A stretch of DNA of 64,000 nt from positions 372,001-436,000 of the forward strand of contig JAINUW010000777.1 of NCBI GenBank assembly GCA_020205615.1, read 5' to 3'. This DNA comes from Panax quinquefolius. Its lineage: Eukaryota; Streptophyta; Magnoliopsida; Apiales; Araliaceae. This document shows positions 59,697 to 64,000 of the stretch, in pieces (the first letter of the stretch is position 1; the number at the start of each line of letters is the position of its first letter). Both the position numbers and the translations under genes were made by a program. The notes below the pieces were generated by a model. The model ran no database searches. It saw nothing but the letters and a program-made list of their open reading frames with translations, and had not been told where the DNA came from.

Positions 59697-59903
59697 TATT
59701 CTATAAAATAGTGTGACAATAAATGTAATGAGGACTCCATTGAGTGTGGATATTGTCTAGATGACAATATTCTTATTAAAACTCTTAGATTATGTTTTGT
59801 CGTATTTTACACAATTGTTCTATAATTAAGTTGTATTTGAATTTTGTACCATGTATTTGGCGACTCAAGATGGGTGATGTATACCTGTTTTGGGGGCGTC
59901 ACA
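59697..59903 (+). repeat. B 5' LTR, part 3
   Basis: Follows the right CTCAC target copy and ends ATACCTGTTTTGGGGGCGTC-ACA. The end sequence is shared with family A. With the other two pieces it gives a B LTR of about 3.16 kb. Confidence 0.9.
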
Positions 59904-59904
59904 A

Positions 59905-59921
59905 TTGGTATCAAAGCTTAG
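59905..59921 (+). other. B primer-binding site
   Basis: TTGGTATCAAAGCTTAG, one base after the LTR. Same type as family A. Confidence 0.82.
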
Positions 59922-60091
59922 GGATATGATCTCTGGCTGAGATGTGAGACAAGAAATAGGGGAGAGAGAGCATGTGGAATTCTTCATTTGGTATGACCTA
60001 CCTAAGTTTATTTGGTATTTAATTGGTCGGTCACAGTATAGGGATAATATGTGATATGTCAATTAACCCTTGTTTTGTGGTAGTGTTTGAA

Positions 60092-60850
60092 AATGGCATC
60101 TGAAAATGTTAAGATAAGCAATGAAGCAAATGAGACCGTTGAGACACCTTTAATCACCAACCAGGTTAATGTAATGTCGGACGAAGAAGAAATTAGAGAT
60201 ATCTATGTGGTGAGTGAAGAACTAATATCGCATTTTTGAGCTAGTTGCGAGTAGTAGCGGTGAGAGTGAGGAAGAAGAGGAACCTGAGGAGAATTTATTA
60301 GAAGAATTTTATGATCAAAATTTAGAATTACAAAATCGTATTCATGAGTTAGAAGAGCAGGCTGAAGAACGGAAGACGGTCGTGGAGCAAAGAGATGAAA
60401 TAATTCAAAATTATGTTACCCGATGTGCGATGCTTGAACAGAAGCACTCTTTGGCAGGGTATAAGATATTAGAGCTGGAATCTGAGAATGTTATGATCAA
60501 AGTTCTGATGAAAGAAGAAGCAAATGAACAAATGAGAATAGATGATGCATGGGTAAAAGCCGCACGACACGTTGATATTGTAGAAAAAGACGTCCGATCT
60601 AATAAGGCCAAAATAGATGAAATGGATTTCGCTTTTTGGACAGCAATTGGGAGAATCCAACATTGAGTTCGGAATTACACTGTGCAGAGCGGTCAACCCC
60701 AATTCGATATGGATCGGAGAGTAATGATTCGAATCATGGATCAGGAATGTGATGAAGCAATTAAGGGTGGAATGTACTCTATAGCAAAGTTAAGTCAAAC
60801 TAGGATGGTGACGGTAAAGGATGTCCTAGACAAATCAAATTTGGTAGTTT
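60092..60850 (+). pseudogene. B Gag-position coiled-coil protein
   Basis: Starts MASENVKISNEANETVETPL at 60092, matching the N terminus of A-family Gag. A stop follows near 60237 and an acidic EEEEPEENLLEEFYDQNLEL segment comes after it. A strongly heptad-like stretch (about 60310-60640, with ELQNRIHELEEQAEERKTVV and AMLEQKHSLAGYKILELESE) would form a coiled coil. The capsid domain and zinc knuckle seen in A are absent. Either B's own Gag is divergent or capsid sequence was replaced or lost; I cannot say which. Confidence 0.65.
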
Positions 60851-60859
60851 AAGTGAGAA

Positions 60860-61280
60860 AGTTTATCGAGGAACCCGAATGAAGTTATAACGTCTAAGTT
60901 AATCATGAATTCTTGTGAAGTCTATACCTTATTAGATACTGGTTTTACCCATTCTTTTATCTCTCTTGCTTGCGTTCAACGTTTAAATTTTACTCCGAAG
61001 AAATTAGACTTTGACTATCTGTTGAAACTCCGTTAGCAGAAACCTTCATTACCTCCACTATTTATAAATCTTGTTGATTCAAATCGACACTTTCACGTTA
61101 CCTATCAATCTTATCTCTTTAAAAATACTTGCCTTTGATGTGATTTTAGGAATCGATTGGTTAACTACTCATCATGCTTTTCGTAAGGTTGTTAGCTTTC
61201 ATATTCCTAACCAACCTGTTATGCGAATTCAAGCAACCAAACCGCTAAAGTTAATCATTGTTGTATCAAGCTATAAGTAA
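60860..61280 (+). pseudogene. B protease
   Basis: MNSCEVYTLLDTGFTHSFIS (60905-60965) has an intact DTG. QRLNFTPKKLDF follows, then a frame change, then FTLPINLISLKILAFDVILG and IDWLTTHHAFRKVVSF. FHIPNQPVMRIQATKPLKLI ends the block, open 61071-61280. Closely related to family A protease. Confidence 0.82.
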
Positions 61281-61439
61281 AGAGCCCCGATCCTTTCGTT
61301 GTTGACTTCCTTGTGTGGAATGCACCGAAGCCAGACTTTCTGTAGGGGAAGTCGTGAATGACGATGGCAAGTTGATAGGTATCAATGTGACTTACTATCC
61401 AAGTCTTGGGATGAGAGTCACAGTTTTGAATGATATTTC
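61281..61439 (+). other. B pol linker remnant
   Basis: Protease-RT linker-like coding in broken frames, then a jump without an RT palm. The RT core present in A is missing. Confidence 0.45.
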
Positions 61440-62160
61440 TTTTGTTAATAAATTTCCGGACGTATTCCTGAAGACTTCTTAGCCTACCCTAGAGCATTAA
61501 ATCGAATTTTGTATTGACCCCAGTACAAAACCCATTTCTAAAACCCTCAAATATTTCTTCAACTAAAACGAACGTAACATGCGCCAAAGATGTTGGCTCG
61601 AGCTATTGAAGATTACGACTATACCATTCAATATCATTATGGAAGAGCGAACGTGGTAGCTGACACGTTGAGTAGAAGATAGTATGCGTTTACGAGTGCG
61701 ATGTTGTTAACACAAAAACCCATTTTGTATAACATACAAATGATGAAGATAGAGTTAATGACTCTAGGAACCCACGTGGTGATATCAAATATACGAGTAT
61801 AATCGAATTTAATCAATAAAGTTAAAGGTCGCCCAAGCTACAGACCCGAAGCTGATAAATATTAAGAAGAAGGTTCAAGAAGGCGTTATTCTAGAAGCAA
61901 GAGTCAATGAATAGAGGAAATCTCAACCCTCGATTTAATTGGCCCATTTGAAATCCTCGATCGAGTAGGAACTGCGGCCTATAGACTCGCCTTACTACTA
62001 AGTGTGTCGCGTATTCATAACATTTTTCACGTATCAATGGTACGTAAATATGTGGACGACCCGAACAACATTATTGAATTAGAACTAGACGAGATAGCAG
62101 AAGATTTTACGTGTGAGGAGATACGTGTTAAAATTTTGAATAAGAAGGATTATATTTGAC
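61440..62160 (+). pseudogene. B RNase H end and integrase C-terminal remnants
   Basis: After a PISKTL-like linker the sequence jumps directly to RNase H end blocks (a LKYFFN-like block, then LARAIEDYDYTIQYHYGRAN, then VVADTLSR, about 61545-61678). It jumps again to integrase C-terminal coding at about 61915-62115 (NLNPRFNWPI-like, then ILDRVGTAAYRLALL, VSRIHNIFHVSMVRKYVDDP and NNIIELELDE). RT, most of RNase H and the integrase catalytic core are deleted. A chromodomain-like tail is short or absent. Confidence 0.78.
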
Positions 62161-62264
62161 ACTCAAAGGTTATACCTCAAGAGTTATAATCTGAAATGAA
62201 GTCAAGGTATCCTCACCGCTTCGGCATATCAGGTACGTACGTAAATTTCGAGGACGAAATTTTA

Positions 62265-62278
62265 TAAGGAGGGGAGAT
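62265..62278 (+). other. B polypurine tract
   Basis: TAAGGAGGGGAGAT directly before the 3' LTR. Confidence 0.88.
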
Positions 62279-63451
62279 TGTAAGACCCCGAATTTTATGA
62301 AATAAAAGTATTCAATTTTCTTATAATTATTATTTTATTTCGTAAATGGTTAAATTGATAAAAGGTTAAAGTTAAAGGTGATATGTGAAAATTTTGCAAA
62401 GTATGCAAGTTGTTATAAAATATTCGTTTGGTCGGGGAATATTCTTTTTTTCATGGAATATTCGTACGATGACACAATCATTGGTGGACCCCACAATGGA
62501 AGTATTGTCGTAGTTAGAAAATGACAGAATTATCTTTTTATAAAAATAACGGCTAAAGTATTATCGTTAAAACTGTTGAACTACCCGGTAGTAAAAGTAC
62601 AATAATAGGCGTGGTTGCATAGTAGCACATGGTATTGATTATTGATGCTTACGTAACAAGTCACTCAGTTATACTCAATTATTGATACAGTAATTGCTAC
62701 ATCATATCTCTCATATTTTTTATTTAATTATTGTCACATTATCATCTGCATAATATGTTATATTATTAAATCAATAATTGAGACTGCAAATTTATTCATA
62801 TTATTATTTGCAACATTGTCGACAATGTCTAGAAGTTCTGTCAAGGAGAGGTTTGGTCACCTAATTGCGCGCCAATAAGGAGAAATCCTTCTCGGAAAGC
62901 CCCCTCTTTCCTGGGAACGACCTGGTTGTTAAATATTATGAGTTATAATATTAATGATGAATAAGTTCGTGTTGATTAAAGATGAAATTGATAGTTCCAT
63001 TGTGTGGGAATTATTAGTGTTTGTGGAAATCGACATTTATTTTGATAATAATTGATGTCTAGAGGTTATATTAACCAATCGGGTAATTAAGCGGATAAAT
63101 GAGCAATTAATTGCTATTAATTCACATGCTTATAACTATGTGTTCACATGTGTGTACTATTGATTCACATGATCTACTATTAGGGGAGTTGGTGCAAGAT
63201 TGATAATACTTGCATGAGTAAGTTTAAAATGGAGGTATAGATGAAGGTACTATACTATAATTAGTTTTTTTCACATGTTTAGAACTATTGAGTCACATGA
63301 TTTACTATTGATTCACATGATTTACTATTAGGGGAGGTGGTGCAAGTTTGATAATACTTGCTAGACTAAATTAAAAATGAAGAAAAAGAGGAAGGTATTA
63401 TACTGTAATATTTTGAGCCCCAAAATGTGCAATTATTAAAACTATATTTTC

Positions 63452-63461
63452 CTATAAATAG
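63452..63461 (+). promoter_or_regulatory. probable B promoter TATA box (3' LTR)
   Basis: CTATAAATAG followed by AAGCTCATTC, conserved with the 5' LTR. Confidence 0.65.
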
Positions 63462-63662
63462 AAGCTCATTCTTCTTTCATTCTCACCAATTCACTAAGTC
63501 TCATAAGAGCAATTATTATAGAGAAATTATAGAGACAAAGAAGAAAAGAGAAGTTTGCTACCTCACTATTCCAGTATCCAGTTTTCTTCTAATGTAAGGG
63601 GTACTATTTCTTTCGTATTCATGAAGAGAGTTATTTCTTTCAATATTCGTAAGGGTTGTTAT

Positions 63663-64000
63663 ACCATTCTTTATTATTCTGTTGGAATAACCTGTCTATG
63701 CGGTCTATCGCATGCCTGGTGAATTCTTTTGTTATTCCATTCTTTATTATTCTATTGGAATAATATATGCATGTGATCTATCGCATGCTCGGTGAATTCT
63801 TTTGTTATTCCATTCTTTATTATTCTGTTGGAATAACTCCGTTATCAGGTGGTCTATCGCATACTCATGAATTCTTTCATTATTCCATTCTTTATTATTC
63901 TATTAGAATAACCTGTCTACGCGGACTACCGCATGCATGGTGAATTATTCTATTATTCCATATATTATTATTCTGTTGGAATAACCTGTCTATGTGGATT
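63663..64000 (+). repeat. 73-bp minisatellite in the B 3' LTR
   Basis: Five units start near 63663, 63734, 63807, 63882 and 63954; the array continues past the window. Same double-hairpin design as 37396-37880. Confidence 0.88.

Larger units (their letters stand above)
23213..64000 (+). mobile_element. Ty3/gypsy element B (incomplete at window end), with nested A2 and C
   Basis: The 5' LTR starts TGTAAGATCCCGAATTTT at 23213 and ends GGGGCGTCACA at 59903, interrupted by A2 and C. The internal region is 59904-62278. The 3' LTR starts TGTAAGACCCCGAATTTT at 62279 and leaves the window. Removing A2 and C reconnects the LTR pieces exactly as they run uninterrupted in the 3' LTR (for example across 62605-62620). 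The terminal sequences resemble family A, so B is a related chromovirus. Pol is largely deleted. Confidence 0.92.
62279..64000 (+). repeat. B 3' LTR, cut by the window end
   Basis: Uninterrupted copy of the B LTR, matching 23213-23552 then 36362 onward. Contains the ACGT palindrome, the GAGGTTTGGTCACCTAATTG block near 62848 and a TATA box at 63452-63461. Roughly 1.4 kb of it lies beyond the window. Confidence 0.92.

Noticed and set aside
59904..62278. host coiled-coil gene at 60300-60660
   Set aside because: It directly follows a primer-binding site and an A-type Gag N terminus, and precedes protease, so it belongs to element B.

Overview
The window is plant nuclear DNA made almost entirely of nested LTR retrotransposons. 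The evidence is the mix of elements: chromodomain Ty3/gypsy (chromovirus) elements with long LTRs, a Ty1/copia Sirevirus-like element with an extra ORF after pol, a second decayed copia element, a short TRIM-like element and solo LTRs. I see no convincing host gene, tRNA, rRNA or CRISPR array. A seed plant with a repeat-rich, probably large genome is the best reading; a dicot is only a guess.

Layout, outermost to innermost. (0) 1-3606 is old non-genic sequence: TA and CA microsatellites, a small minisatellite, a cluster of short hairpins with a shared loop (2225-2575), an AT-rich tandem array (2680-3340), and a fragment resembling a Tat/Ogre-type LTR (880-1250). Part of that fragment recurs inverted at 3474-3606 plus 23087-23212. 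(1a) Gypsy element A1, minus strand, 3607-23081, TSD AGATT; its 5' LTR was entered by copia element E (11373-20659, plus strand, TSD GAAAA). (1b) Gypsy element B, plus strand, starts at 23213 and runs past the window end. Its 5' LTR was entered twice: by gypsy A2 (23553-36356, plus strand, TSD GGCGT/CGCGT) and by copia C (38978-59691, minus strand, TSD CTCAC). (2) A2 carries a solo LTR of its own family, A3 (30418-33140), inside integrase. C carries a TRIM-like element (44293-49408) in the spacer after pol, and an unrelated solo LTR (50105-53520, TSD AGTTA) between its RT and RNase H regions. (3) The TRIM-like element encloses 4.4 kb of another gypsy element (G) in antisense orientation, joined at primer-binding-site sequences.

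Every gag-pol here is interrupted by stops or frameshifts, so no element looks autonomous as written. C is the best preserved: gag with CCHC knuckle, protease, integrase, RT and RNase H are all legible, as is a roughly 1,000-codon downstream ORF broken by a few stops. A1 and A2 keep gag, protease, RT, RNase H, integrase and a chromodomain-like tail. B has lost most of RT, RNase H and integrase. E retains only scattered gag and pol blocks behind a long non-coding leader.

The non-coding parts hold the most unusual structure: short hairpins with GGAG-type loops and varying stems in E; tandem arrays with two hairpins per unit in the B LTR; a 14-bp array in the A LTR; an ACGT palindrome and a conserved block shared by the A and B LTRs; and repeated C-rich tracts and CTACGAT motifs in C. 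All element boundaries were read by eye from TG...CA ends, primer-binding sites, polypurine tracts and target-site duplications.
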